The translations under genes were made by a program, and so were the position numbers. Under the pieces are notes generated by a model. It saw nothing but the letters and a program-made list of their open reading frames with translations, was not told the origin of the DNA and did no database searches. From the NCBI GenBank assembly GCA_910574455.1, contig CAJSYZ010000012.1, positions 2,535,317-2,599,316 of the forward strand: DNA of 64,000 bases, in the 5' to 3' direction. The stretch comes from Trichaptum fuscoviolaceum. Its lineage: Eukaryota > Basidiomycota > Agaricomycetes > Hymenochaetales > Trichaptaceae. Numbering within the stretch: the first letter of the stretch is position 1; each line of letters begins with the position of its first letter. Positions 30,939 through 40,324 of this stretch are shown in pieces.

Positions 30939-32137
30939 CATCCCAAACATGCAATTGGATTATGTTTAGAATACTCATAATGAATGTTTGGAACTCTGTG
31001 CCTGACCTATAACTCTCCTGATAAATTAAAATTAACCATTTTTTCCGAAAATTGCATGCCTTATATCAATTCAGAATGAGCTCCGATTGCCGTGAAACTT
31101 CGTACATCATGAAAGACATATATAGAGAGCTAGTTAAAGCTACTAGCACATGTACATATTGTGTGTATATGCATATGAGACACTAATAATATTTGCATAC
31201 ACTCCGAAAAGAGTTAGTGTGTTAGAGCTATATATAGCCCCCGTGTAGCTATTCTAAGCTCATATTATTGTTCTCCTCATCATTCTCTACCATTTCGGCT
31301 ATCTATACGTGCCATTACGTGCAGTAGAAGTGCTGTAGTAAAAATAACATTTAAATAAAAGAATAATTTGTAACAAAACGTAAAATGCGTATTTTGGCGC
31401 CGTCAAAGCCCGTTTCATCTCGTCTAGTATGCACCATTGGATTCCCATCAAAATCTGCATTCTGGAGGTACCCCAATGTGGTGCAATGAGGCCCATTTGA
31501 TTAGCATTAAAAATAGAATATATTATACTATTCTATACATGTTCCCAGCTAGTATTGCTATATATAGCCATTCAGTTCATCTTAGATAGACTTCTCCTAA
31601 TATATTATGATTTTAGTGCATTTTATTTGCTGCTGGTAGGCTCAGGGGAAGCCTGCATATATGCAGGGGCAAATGAATATAATTATCTATTTTATGATGA
31701 TTTTTTACCGCTTTTGGAAGGGCCCAGGAAGGCCCAGAGCACCCTGGTAGCCTAATATGGTCGCCCAAAAGCGTAGTTCCCACGCTAGGGCGAAGCGGCA
31801 GTGCCCAGGAATATTTTTCTGATTTTTTGGCTATTTTTGCGCTATTTTTAAAGGCCTGTAGGGGCTGCAAAGGCTAATTTGAATTTATTCCCATGACCCC
31901 CTAAAGCGGCAGCAGGCACCAAGTGACCTGGAACCTGCCAGACCTCAGGGTCCTGGACCCTGATGTGCCTCATATCTCAAAATGGATGGAAATTATGAAA
32001 TTCTAAATTATTACAGCATACTGTCAATCAGCAGTGCCTGAGTACTATAATTAGCTCAAAAAAGCGGTGGGTATGCTCAATTATTAAATAGACATTTGTT
32101 ATATTATAGTATAACTACAGCTGTATACTACCCTCTA
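30939..32137 (-). repeat. Foldback right arm, inner part
   Basis: Reverse complement of the left arm. It is interrupted at CTCTA by element B and continues at 41826. Confidence 0.88.
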
Positions 32138-32605
32138 TGTTACGTTTTCTTACTATGTCAGCGGCCCCCATTACTCCGAACCCTTTGCCCCATTTGTTTC
32201 TATTCTTGTCTTGCTCAGTCATCCTCCGATGTAACCCTCAACCCTCAGCCAATCCCGACGTTACACATGTACCCTTTGCCCTAACCCTCTGCCCACCGCT
32301 CTCACACTATTATTAGTAGCCTATCGTCTACTTTCTTATTGTTCTCTTCTTACTCATCTTCCGATGTACCCTTGCTCCGCAGCTATAGTATATAAACCCC
32401 TGTACTTAGCATGATCGAACTCTAAGTTCGATCTCCTTTGTCAAACCCCCCGTCTCTAGTCTCTGCTATACATCTGTTTTCTCTCTACTCTACATCGTAG
32501 GCCTTTGTCCATACAACACTTAGTGTCGAGCCCTAGCTCCGCTATCACTGAGCAACTTAACGTTGCGTTCCCCAACTATACGAGACCGTAAGTTGAGACG
32601 TAACA
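32138..32605 (+). repeat. 5' LTR of element B (468 bp)
   Basis: Begins TGTTACGTTTTCTTAC and ends TTGAGACGTAACA. TATA box at 32389-32396. Confidence 0.95.
32389..32434 (+). promoter_or_regulatory. Element B LTR TATA box and self-primer donor
   Basis: TATATAAA (32389-32396) is followed by TAAGTTCGATCT (32423-32434), 34 nt from the TATA start. The 12-mer is exactly complementary to the primer-binding site at 32609-32620. A nearby ATCGAACTCTAAGTTCGAT can also form a small hairpin. Confidence 0.8.
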
Positions 32606-32608
32606 ATT

Positions 32609-32620
32609 AGATCGAACTTA
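32609..32620 (+). other. Element B primer-binding site (self-priming)
   Basis: AGATCGAACTTA, three bases (ATT) after the LTR, complementary over 12 nt to 32423-32434. The sequence differs completely from element A, but the pairing and spacing are kept. Confidence 0.82.
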
Positions 32621-33176
32621 TCTACCGTCGAAGACATCCGTCTTTACGACTAAGGTGTTGAGCCATAGCTCCACTTACTACTAACCAGTTGTAAACCCAT
32701 CTAGTCCAGAAGAACATCCGCTCGAGGTAATCCCTTCAGTGTAGCAAGGTGCTCATCGATTGCAAGAGGGAGGCCAAGGAAAACTTCGAGAGTCGCAATC
32801 CGAAGATTAAGAAAACCGCTCCAGCTCATTGGTTGATTAAACCCCGGACAGTAGCGTTACGAAGGAACCAACTTCTGTCATACCAAACGGGACCGTAGCT
32901 GTGCACACAGGAAGAGGACTCAGTACCTGCAAAGAAGGCATAAAGCTGCTAGCCTAGTCTTTGGGACGCCTATTGGACAACGAGCATAACTCGCAGACGT
33001 GCCGCTTGGTAATAGCGAAGGGAGACCGATCCAGAAATCGAAGAACAGTTCATCTGTTAACATTGGACAAAGCATCACAAACACTACCCCACCGTCGATC
33101 ATCTCATAATGTTATCGCTTGACGACCCTCAAGACTAAACAAAGGTCAAACAGAAAACCACTTCACTTTACGTCAT
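32621..33176 (+). other. Element B untranslated leader
   Basis: About 550 bp without a supported frame. It may contain a packaging signal or a leader intron that would supply the missing start codon of the next ORF. Confidence 0.45.
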
Positions 33177-33217
33177 AACATCTATCCATCACGGCACCCT
33201 CTATCCCACAAAACGCT

Positions 33218-33637
33218 TTGCTCCTTACCCACACCAACACCAACCACCTCGACAACGCAGGAAGACACATATACCAAGTCCAATACTCTGTAGCCAACTG
33301 TTATCAATTCGACACATACAGTTTCACCAAGTACTGTGACGATACAGTTTGGTCCATCACAAAAACTGCCAGTCTAATCGTCCAACCCGACTCTATCTTC
33401 TTCATCTACCACACCAACCCCAACGCATTCTTCTATCTAGAAGAGTTTCTTCCCGATCGAATCCGACTAGTCCATATCTGTGGAGACGATTGCCGACTTC
33501 TACGCATACACTACACACTACCACAATCGTGGCGGACACCCTATCACTTCCAGCCCTTGACGATCCCATCTACTCAACCAGAGACCTCATCCGAAACCGA
33601 TTCCTCGCTTTTGCCGAAGAGTTCGACGACATCCTAA
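33218..33637 (+). CDS. Element B accessory ORF 1
   Basis: A 139-residue frame beginning at TTG, open upstream to a TAA near 33178, without ATG. It contains FFIYHTNPNAFFYLEEFLPD and VHICGDDCRLLRIHY, which look like folded protein. No family recognised. It overlaps accessory ORF 2, which is in the -1 frame. The frame order ORF 1, ORF 2, gag, pol is -1 at each step. Confidence 0.45.
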   Translation: MLLTHTNTNHLDNAGRHIYQVQYSVANCYQFDTYSFTKYCDDTVWSITKTASLIVQPDSIFFIYHTNPNAFFYLEEFLPDRIRLVHICGDDCRLLRIHYTLPQSWRTPYHFQPLTIPSTQPETSSETDSSLLPKSSTTS

Positions 33638-34098
33638 ACCAAATCCGAACTATACTCGACGACCGGTATTACAATTACACCCAAACAGTTGGATACCTGC
33701 AGTACTCACGCGACAACCACCAACCTTGGATCTTCAAATACGGACTCCTCTGGAACCACACCCGATTATTCATCCCTCGAGAAACTCACCTACGCCGATT
33801 CTTCATAAACTACATCCATTTTGACAATCACGGAGAACAACTTCATCGCACCGAAGCTGAAACTGTTCGCTTTGTAACCCGACATTTCTGTTGGAATAGT
33901 ATCAGCGAAGACGTCAACCACTACATCTATCAGTGTAGTTGCCAACACCACCAACCCACTCCGCAAAACATAGTTCACAACTATCTTGCACCACCAATTG
34001 ACCCCCCGGAAGATTCACCCCACATTGCTAGTGTTACGGACTACACCCTTACAAACTACGATTCAGACAGTTACGGATATCAATCCGGAACCGATTAA
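33349..34098 (+). CDS. Element B accessory ORF 2 with integrase-like HHCC zinc domain
   Basis: A 249-codon frame. The first about 60 residues look like a shadow, and coding character starts near VADTLSLPALDDP (about 33530). The C-terminal half has FIPRETHLRRFFINYIHF, NHGEQLHRTEAETVRFVTRH, FCWNSISEDVNHYIYQ and CSCQ. It shows the H-H-C-C spacing and YYWP-like core of an integrase zinc domain, with no DDE core. Element A has the equivalent at 19927-20562. Pol of B has its own complete HHCC domain, so this is an extra copy that is kept in both elements. No slippery heptamer is evident where it overlaps the gag frame (34034-34098). Confidence 0.6.
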   Translation: MVHHKNCQSNRPTRLYLLHLPHQPQRILLSRRVSSRSNPTSPYLWRRLPTSTHTLHTTTIVADTLSLPALDDPIYSTRDLIRNRFLAFAEEFDDILNQIRTILDDRYYNYTQTVGYLQYSRDNHQPWIFKYGLLWNHTRLFIPRETHLRRFFINYIHFDNHGEQLHRTEAETVRFVTRHFCWNSISEDVNHYIYQCSCQHHQPTPQNIVHNYLAPPIDPPEDSPHIASVTDYTLTNYDSDSYGYQSGTD

Positions 34099-36347
34099 TC
34101 ACCACGGCGAACAAAGGCAAACAGACGGCTCGAAACACAGCCTCATCTACTACAACAGGCAAAACCAACAAAGAAACCACTTCGAAAATCACTGAAGAAC
34201 CAATACCTACACAGACTACTGTTCCTCAGTATCCAGACGCTCCACCACCACACAATCGACTTTTCTTTGACACTGAAAAGAACTTCTTCTACTATAGGAT
34301 TGGTAACAAAACTTATCGATCGTGGTCATACAATCAACTACTACAACGGTGGACCCCAATCGAAGCCAACTCTGCTGAAGAAGCTCGACAAAACTTCATC
34401 ACTCATACCCCCAACTGGGAAGACCTTGCTCGTCGAAGTCTAGCAGGAGAGTTCAAACACATTCAACCCCCACTACCACCGTTCCCAACCACTCTTATCT
34501 TCAACGAAGAAACACAATACTTCCATCTTCCCGACGCCAACGGAGAACCTACCGAAACCCCTTGGATCTACAACCCAACTGCTGATTCTTGGGTAGTAGC
34601 TCATACACTCGGCCCAGAACTACGAGAAATATACGAAGGTCACACTCCAAATTGGAAAGAGCTTAGAGAAGAGTACTACCGCCGACACCCCGATCTACTA
34701 CCACAACCACCACAAGAACCCCAACCAACTTCCACTTCCGACCCTCAACCCAGCAACTCCCATCGATCTCGTTCAAACTCGCCCACTCACGGATCTCTTG
34801 ATCAAACCCTCTTCAGACGATCCTCCAGACGATCCTCTCAATCAGGCAGCTACATTGCTCCAGAAACTCCTACTCCCTCACGTCAAGCATCCATACTTCC
34901 CCCTATCCCACCGAAACCATATCTCTCTTACACCCGCCCTCACATCGAACCTCTATCCATTAGTACTATGGCTACCCAAACTGTCACGGAAAATACCCGC
35001 TCAATGTTCCGACCCCCACTTGGAGAAGAAAGTATCAGTACCTTTTTCCACTTAAGACATCTCCAAGGTCGAGGCAGAGGAGGTAGAGGAGGCAGAGGAG
35101 GCCGACAAAATCCTGCATGGAGAGGATGGGGATTTGGTGAACCACCCGCAGGAGATGAAGGAGGAGGAGGAGGAGAAGGACCACCCGGAGGAAACAACAA
35201 CGGAGGAGGAGGAGACGATGAAGGAGGAGGAGGAGGAGGCGGAGGAGCTGGAGGTGGAGGAGCAGCAGACAATAACAATCAAGGAGATGGACCTGCACAC
35301 GATCGGCCCATAACCATGGCTAAAATCCAACCTTTCGACGGAACCCAAGAAGATGCTGATCGCTTTTTACTCCAAGTCCAAATTCACCTACGAGCCAACC
35401 GACACATCTATGACACAGATGAGCTATGCATCGAATTTGTGCTTGCTCATTGCAGTCTTCGCGGATCCCGACCCTTTGCAATGCAATACATGGCCAGCGG
35501 ACGTTTTGAAACCGACACATTTGAAGAATTCCTTGCGGAATTCCACCGCACTTTCATCACATCCGAACTCACAATCAAGGCTACCATGGAACTCGCCAAG
35601 CTCAAACAGCGAGGATCTATTGAAGACTACATTCTCAAATTCAAAACACTCATCATGCAGGCTCGTATCACAGAGTACCTTTCCCAACGCAATGCCTTCT
35701 GGATGGGACTCAATGACAACCTTCGAATGAAACTACTTGCATGTAGTCCACAACCGACCAACATGGAAGATTGGTTTTCGCTTGCCACTCGACTGGACAC
35801 CAATTACAAGATAGCTCGTTCAATGGAATCCCAACCCCACCAATCCTATTCCGGAGAGAACCGCTTCAAACGACGACCTATGCGACAATACAATCGTCAG
35901 ATTCGAGCCATCTCAAACGACGCAAATGACACAAATGAAACATTGCCTTCCAATGACAACGATGATATAGAAGAATTGGTCGACCTAGCCATTTACAGCT
36001 TCTTTATATCACGACTTTCGACTGAAGAATTCCAACGTCATATGAAGGAAAACCTTTGCTTCAATTGTCATCAACCCGGACATCGCACCGCCAAGTGTCC
36101 CAAACCTCATCCCAAACGTACCTCAAAAACTCGATGGCCCAACTCACGAACACCAAGGTCCAAAAATATGCGCCAATTGACTTCAGCTGATGATCAAAAC
36201 GAATACTCGGAACCCGAGAACGAAGACCAAGATCAAGGCGAACTCTCAGCCGAAGACCGCGCCGCACAGATTCAACAACTCCTTATTGGCCTTGATGATG
36301 ACGCAGTCAACCAGGTCTTCGATCGAGTTGAAGAAGGAAATTTTTGA
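34034..36347 (+). CDS. gag: Gag of chromovirus B, with long non-AUG N-terminal extension
   Basis: The gag frame is open from about 34034, but its first ATG is at 34968 (460-codon ATG form). The upstream 310 codons look coding. A unit of about 60 residues occurs twice (FFYYRIGNKTYRSWSYN to TPNWEDLA, and FNEETQYFHLPD to TPNWKELR), followed by SRSNSPTHGS and Arg/Ser-rich segments. From the ATG there is an RGG and poly-Gly region (residues 25-105), then a Ty3-type capsid (DADRFLLQVQIHL, then FEEFLAEFHRTF), and a CCHC knuckle at C364-C367-H372-C377 (CFNCHQPGHRTAKC). The TGA stop follows the same slippery heptamer as in A. The upstream part may be reached by frameshift from accessory ORF 2. Confidence 0.85.
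36338..36344 (+). promoter_or_regulatory. -1 ribosomal frameshift heptamer, element B
   Basis: A AAT TTT in the gag frame, then TGA at 36345-36347. Pol is open in the -1 frame from TTG at 36344. Identical to element A although the flanking sequence differs. Confidence 0.78.
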
Positions 36348-39300
36348 ACAACGAAGAGCTTCCGCAGCCCTCTCTCTCGTTGAACATCAGGCTGCTCATC
36401 AATTCAATTAACGACAATCACGCTTTACGAATCCCAATCACGTTCCTATATAACCAGAAAACCCACAAAGCCACCGCCTTACTCGACACCGGAGCAGAAG
36501 GTCTATTCATTGACAAAACACTTGTAGAAAATCTCCAGATTAAAACTATCAAACTGCGACAATCACTTCGACCACGCAATGTTGACGGAACATTCAACAA
36601 TGCCGGACACATCACATCCTATGCCCCCCTTCGTGTCAAACTCGGAAATGCCCACTATGCTATGCGATTCTACGTTACCACCCTTGGAAAAGAGAACTTC
36701 ATTTTCGGACTCCCATGGTTCAAGAAATACCAACCCAAAATCGACTGGGAAACTGGATCAATACAGCTCAATCGCGTTAATATCTCAACACAACTTGCGC
36801 AACAAGCTCGAAAAGGACTCCAACCCGCTAAACCACTTACTGCCTTGGTACCCCATCAATACCACCAATTCCTATCCCTCTTTGACGAAGAAAAAGCACA
36901 TTGTTTTCCTCCAAGTCGCCCATATGACCATGCAATTGATCTCAAACCCGACTTTATTCCTAAACGACATTCACCTTATCCACTCTCACTTCCACAACAA
37001 GCTGCTCTCGATGCCTTCATCGATGAGAACCTCAAGAATGGATATATCAGACCTTCAAAGTCACCTATGGCATCCCCTCTCTTTTTTGTTGACAAGAAAG
37101 ACGGTACCTTACGACCCGTTCAAGATTACCGTTACCTCAACAATGGAACCATCAAGAATGCGTACCCATTACCACTTGTCCAGGATCTATTAGACAAGTT
37201 ACATGGATCTCACTACTTCATCGCCCTAGACATCCGATGGGGATACAACAACATCCGCATCAAGGATGGAGATCAATGGAAAGCCGCATTTACCACTCAA
37301 CGAGGACTTTTCGAACCAACAGTTATGTTTTTCGGCCTATGCAACTCACCTGCCACCTTTCAACACTTTATGAATGATATTCTTGGCGAAGAAATCCTTC
37401 TAAATCATCTCTTGGTTTACATGGACGACATCCTCATACATGCCCCAACCTTACCGGAACTCATCTCTCGAGCACGACGTGCCTTCACCATCCTTGAAAA
37501 GAACGACCTCTACTTCAAGCCCACCAAATGCTTCTTTCATACACAGAAACTACCTTATCTTGGACTCATTATTACACCTAATCACATCCAAACCGACCCA
37601 ACAAAAATCGAAGGAATCACTAAATGGCCCACTCCGACTAACGTCAAAGATATCCGTTCATTCACTGGATTCACCAACTTCTACCGCCGTTTTATTCCAC
37701 ACTACGCCGAAATCACCAAACCCTTGGACAACCTCAAACGCAAAGATCAACCTTTCAAATGGACTGAAGTAGAACAGAAATCATTCGATGATCTCAAGAC
37801 CGCGTTCACTCAACATCCGTTACTTCTCATGCCCAACCCGCACAATCCCTTCTTCCTTGAAACTGATGCTTCCAAAGTTGCAACCGGAGCAGTCCTTCGT
37901 CAACATGATGACAACGGTGTTCTCAAGCCAATCGGTTATATTTCGCAATCACTAAACTCTGCTGAACGAAACTACGAGATCTACGATCGCGAACTATTGG
38001 CAATTATCCGTGCCCTCATCACTTGGAAACACTATCTCCTTGGATCCCCACACCCTGTTACACTTTGGTGTGATCATCGCAACCTTACCTACTGGCGAGA
38101 GGCCCGACGACTCTCACCCCGTCAAGCACGATGGCATCTGTTGCTATCACAATTCGACCTTCATATCACACATGTCCCCGGCAAACAAATGATTCAATCC
38201 GATCTTCTATCCCGCCGGGCGGACCATGTTAAACAGGGGGAGAATCTCAACGAATCATCGATTATGCTTCCGAAGGACCTATTCATTTCCACTCTTCAAG
38301 AACAGAAGGATCAAGAAAATTCTGAAGACGAAGAAGAAGAAGAAGACTACGAATCCGATGACAACCTCCCAGACACAGATAGCCTCACAAAATCCATCAA
38401 AGAATCGATGAAGAAAGATGAATTCCTCACAAACACCATTGCCCAGCTAAAGAAGAAACTACCACCTGCCCGAACCGCCCTCAAAGACTGGTTTTTCGAT
38501 GATGACGGCATCCTTTACTTCAAAAATCGCATCTATATCCCGGACAACCTCGAATTAAAGCGCACTATTCTCCGACTTCACCATGATATACCAGTTCGAG
38601 CACACCCTGGCATATTCAACACCCTGGAACAGGTCCGAAGGACGTATTACTGGCCCAGGATGCAGAAGTTTGTGTCCGATTATGTCCATGGATGCGCACT
38701 ATGTCAACAAATGAAAGTCAATCACCATCCAACTGCTCCACCACTAATGCCTATCACCGCCGACAAACACTCGTTTCCATTCTCCCACGTCAATATGGAC
38801 TTCATCACCGACTTACCAATGTCACATGGCTATGACACACTTCTATTAGTCATTGATCATGATTGCTCCAAAGCCATTGTCCTCATTCCATGCGAAAAGA
38901 CAGTAGACGCAATCGAAACGGCACAACTATACTTCGACAATGTATATCGACGATTTGGACTTCCGATACGCATTATATCCGACAGAGGACCCCAATTTGC
39001 TTCTAAAGCATTCCAAGAACTCTGCAAGATCATAGGAATCAAGTCATCTATGTCCACCGCTTACCACCCTCAAACCGATGGACAAGCCGAACGGACCAAT
39101 CAAGAGATTGAAGTATATCTCCGGATCTATTGTACTGCGGAACCTGAGAACTGGTCTAGACACATTCCCAACATTGAATTCGCCCATAACAACCGTGCCC
39201 ACGCTGTCACCAAGAGAACCCCGTTCTCACTTCTCATGGGATACGACCCCATTCCACTACCCCTGAAATATCCGAAATCAAATGTCCCATCCGTATCACA

Positions 39301-39832
39301 ACGACTTGCCAACCTCACAGTACATCGATCAGAAGCCTTAGCAGCTCATTCAGTCGCTGCTATGGTAATGAAAGAACGCACTTTCCGAAACTTCAAACCA
39401 TTCAACAAAGGAGACAAAGTTTGGCTAGACTCAAAGAACCTTCGAATTCCCGGTCTATCGCAAAAATTCAAGGAAAAACGCGATGGTCCCTTCAAGATCA
39501 AGAAAGTCTTATCTCCACTCGTCTATGAATTGGATCTCTCACGGACTAAATGGAAGATACACCCAGTATTCCACGCCGCGCTTCTCGTGAGATACACTGA
39601 GACGGAAGCATATGGACCACCCCACAGTAACCCTCCACCTGATCTAATCGAAGGACAAGAACAATTCGAAGTAGAAGCCATTCGAGCCCACCATGGGAAT
39701 GGCACCAGGCGACAATATCTTATAAAATGGAAAGGTTACCCCACTTCTGGAAACTCATGGGAACCTGAGTCACATCTTCGGAACGCACAGACCATCCTCA
39801 AAGCCTATAAAAAACTCCATCATCTCACTTGA
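36344..39832 (+). CDS. pol: Pol polyprotein of chromovirus B (PR-RT-RNaseH-IN-chromodomain)
   Basis: 1162 codons, intact. Protease ALLDTGAEG (D48). Reverse transcriptase with SPLFFVDKKDGTLRPVQDYR and YMDD at 359-362. RNase H with LETDASKVATGA, IYDRELLAI and WCDHRNL. An acidic insert of about 30 residues precedes integrase. Integrase HHCC (HHDIPVRAHPG, then GCALCQQ) and D819, D880, E916 with D,D-35-E spacing. A GPF module (RDGPFKIKK) and a C-terminal chromodomain (FEVEAIRAHH, QYLIKWKGYP, NSWEPE). It is clearly related to pol of A but not a recent copy of it. The stop TGA is followed at once by ATG of the next ORF in the same frame. Confidence 0.95.
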   Translation: MNNEELPQPSLSLNIRLLINSINDNHALRIPITFLYNQKTHKATALLDTGAEGLFIDKTLVENLQIKTIKLRQSLRPRNVDGTFNNAGHITSYAPLRVKLGNAHYAMRFYVTTLGKENFIFGLPWFKKYQPKIDWETGSIQLNRVNISTQLAQQARKGLQPAKPLTALVPHQYHQFLSLFDEEKAHCFPPSRPYDHAIDLKPDFIPKRHSPYPLSLPQQAALDAFIDENLKNGYIRPSKSPMASPLFFVDKKDGTLRPVQDYRYLNNGTIKNAYPLPLVQDLLDKLHGSHYFIALDIRWGYNNIRIKDGDQWKAAFTTQRGLFEPTVMFFGLCNSPATFQHFMNDILGEEILLNHLLVYMDDILIHAPTLPELISRARRAFTILEKNDLYFKPTKCFFHTQKLPYLGLIITPNHIQTDPTKIEGITKWPTPTNVKDIRSFTGFTNFYRRFIPHYAEITKPLDNLKRKDQPFKWTEVEQKSFDDLKTAFTQHPLLLMPNPHNPFFLETDASKVATGAVLRQHDDNGVLKPIGYISQSLNSAERNYEIYDRELLAIIRALITWKHYLLGSPHPVTLWCDHRNLTYWREARRLSPRQARWHLLLSQFDLHITHVPGKQMIQSDLLSRRADHVKQGENLNESSIMLPKDLFISTLQEQKDQENSEDEEEEEDYESDDNLPDTDSLTKSIKESMKKDEFLTNTIAQLKKKLPPARTALKDWFFDDDGILYFKNRIYIPDNLELKRTILRLHHDIPVRAHPGIFNTLEQVRRTYYWPRMQKFVSDYVHGCALCQQMKVNHHPTAPPLMPITADKHSFPFSHVNMDFITDLPMSHGYDTLLLVIDHDCSKAIVLIPCEKTVDAIETAQLYFDNVYRRFGLPIRIISDRGPQFASKAFQELCKIIGIKSSMSTAYHPQTDGQAERTNQEIEVYLRIYCTAEPENWSRHIPNIEFAHNNRAHAVTKRTPFSLLMGYDPIPLPLKYPKSNVPSVSQRLANLTVHRSEALAAHSVAAMVMKERTFRNFKPFNKGDKVWLDSKNLRIPGLSQKFKEKRDGPFKIKKVLSPLVYELDLSRTKWKIHPVFHAALLVRYTETEAYGPPHSNPPPDLIEGQEQFEVEAIRAHHGNGTRRQYLIKWKGYPTSGNSWEPESHLRNAQTILKAYKKLHHLT

Positions 39833-40321
39833 ATGCCCCCATCCAAAAAACTCGTTCACTTCTCATATCCCCACTCATCTAACATCATAAACGACGATAC
39901 GCCCTCCCCATTGAACAAACAGCCACCCACACCTGAACCCCATACTGTCGCATTACCGACTACCTCGATTCCAACTCGCCCCCATTACCTGGACGCTGTC
40001 CGACCTGTATATTCCGGAGCTTGGTCCAAAGACCACTACGACCCAGACTGGGAGTACAAGTACTTCAAACCCCCCACCGGACTTGGACTTCACATTCCAA
40101 CAATCTCGGTATTTCTCATCCACACCTTCTTTAACAACCCTGATTACGCCCACCGACTCATTGATTATTTCAACAAATCTGCTCGTGTTCAACCCCCACT
40201 CACAATCACTCGACCCATTGTCCGACATCGTCATCACTTCAGCCACTTTGAACCTCGCCGCTCTGACCCTTATTGCACCTGCAGTTGTTGTCACTACGAC
40301 TGTCCGACTCATTCCCTCTAA
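39833..40321 (+). CDS. Element B accessory ORF 3, CTCxCC-type cysteine-rich protein
   Basis: 162 residues, ATG abutting the pol TGA in the same reading frame. The N-terminus is basic and Pro-rich. The middle carries SVFLIHTFFNNPDYAHRLID, and the end is DPYCTCSCCHYDCPTH. Homologous segments are in element A (27315-27893). The C-terminal cysteines suggest a metal-binding knuckle. Stop read-through would yield a Pol extension, and reinitiation would yield a separate protein; the sequence does not decide. Function unknown. Confidence 0.6.
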   Translation: MPPSKKLVHFSYPHSSNIINDDTPSPLNKQPPTPEPHTVALPTTSIPTRPHYLDAVRPVYSGAWSKDHYDPDWEYKYFKPPTGLGLHIPTISVFLIHTFFNNPDYAHRLIDYFNKSARVQPPLTITRPIVRHRHHFSHFEPRRSDPYCTCSCCHYDCPTHSL

Positions 40322-40324
40322 GTC

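Noticed and set aside
30273..31496. Mirrored 65-residue frames in the palindrome arms as genes
   Set aside because: They are AT-rich, short, identical by symmetry, and show no coding character.
29491..32137. The palindrome as an assembly artefact
   Set aside because: The arms differ in small indels, one tip has about 46 bp missing, and one arm is split by element B with a proper TSD, so it is not a simple mirrored read.
34034..34098. A slippery heptamer between accessory ORF 2 and gag of element B
   Set aside because: No X XXY YYZ heptamer in the right frame was found in the overlap.
34940..35350. Long minus-strand Pro/Ser/Leu-rich frames opposite element B gag
   Set aside because: They are antisense shadows of the poly-Gly/RGG region.
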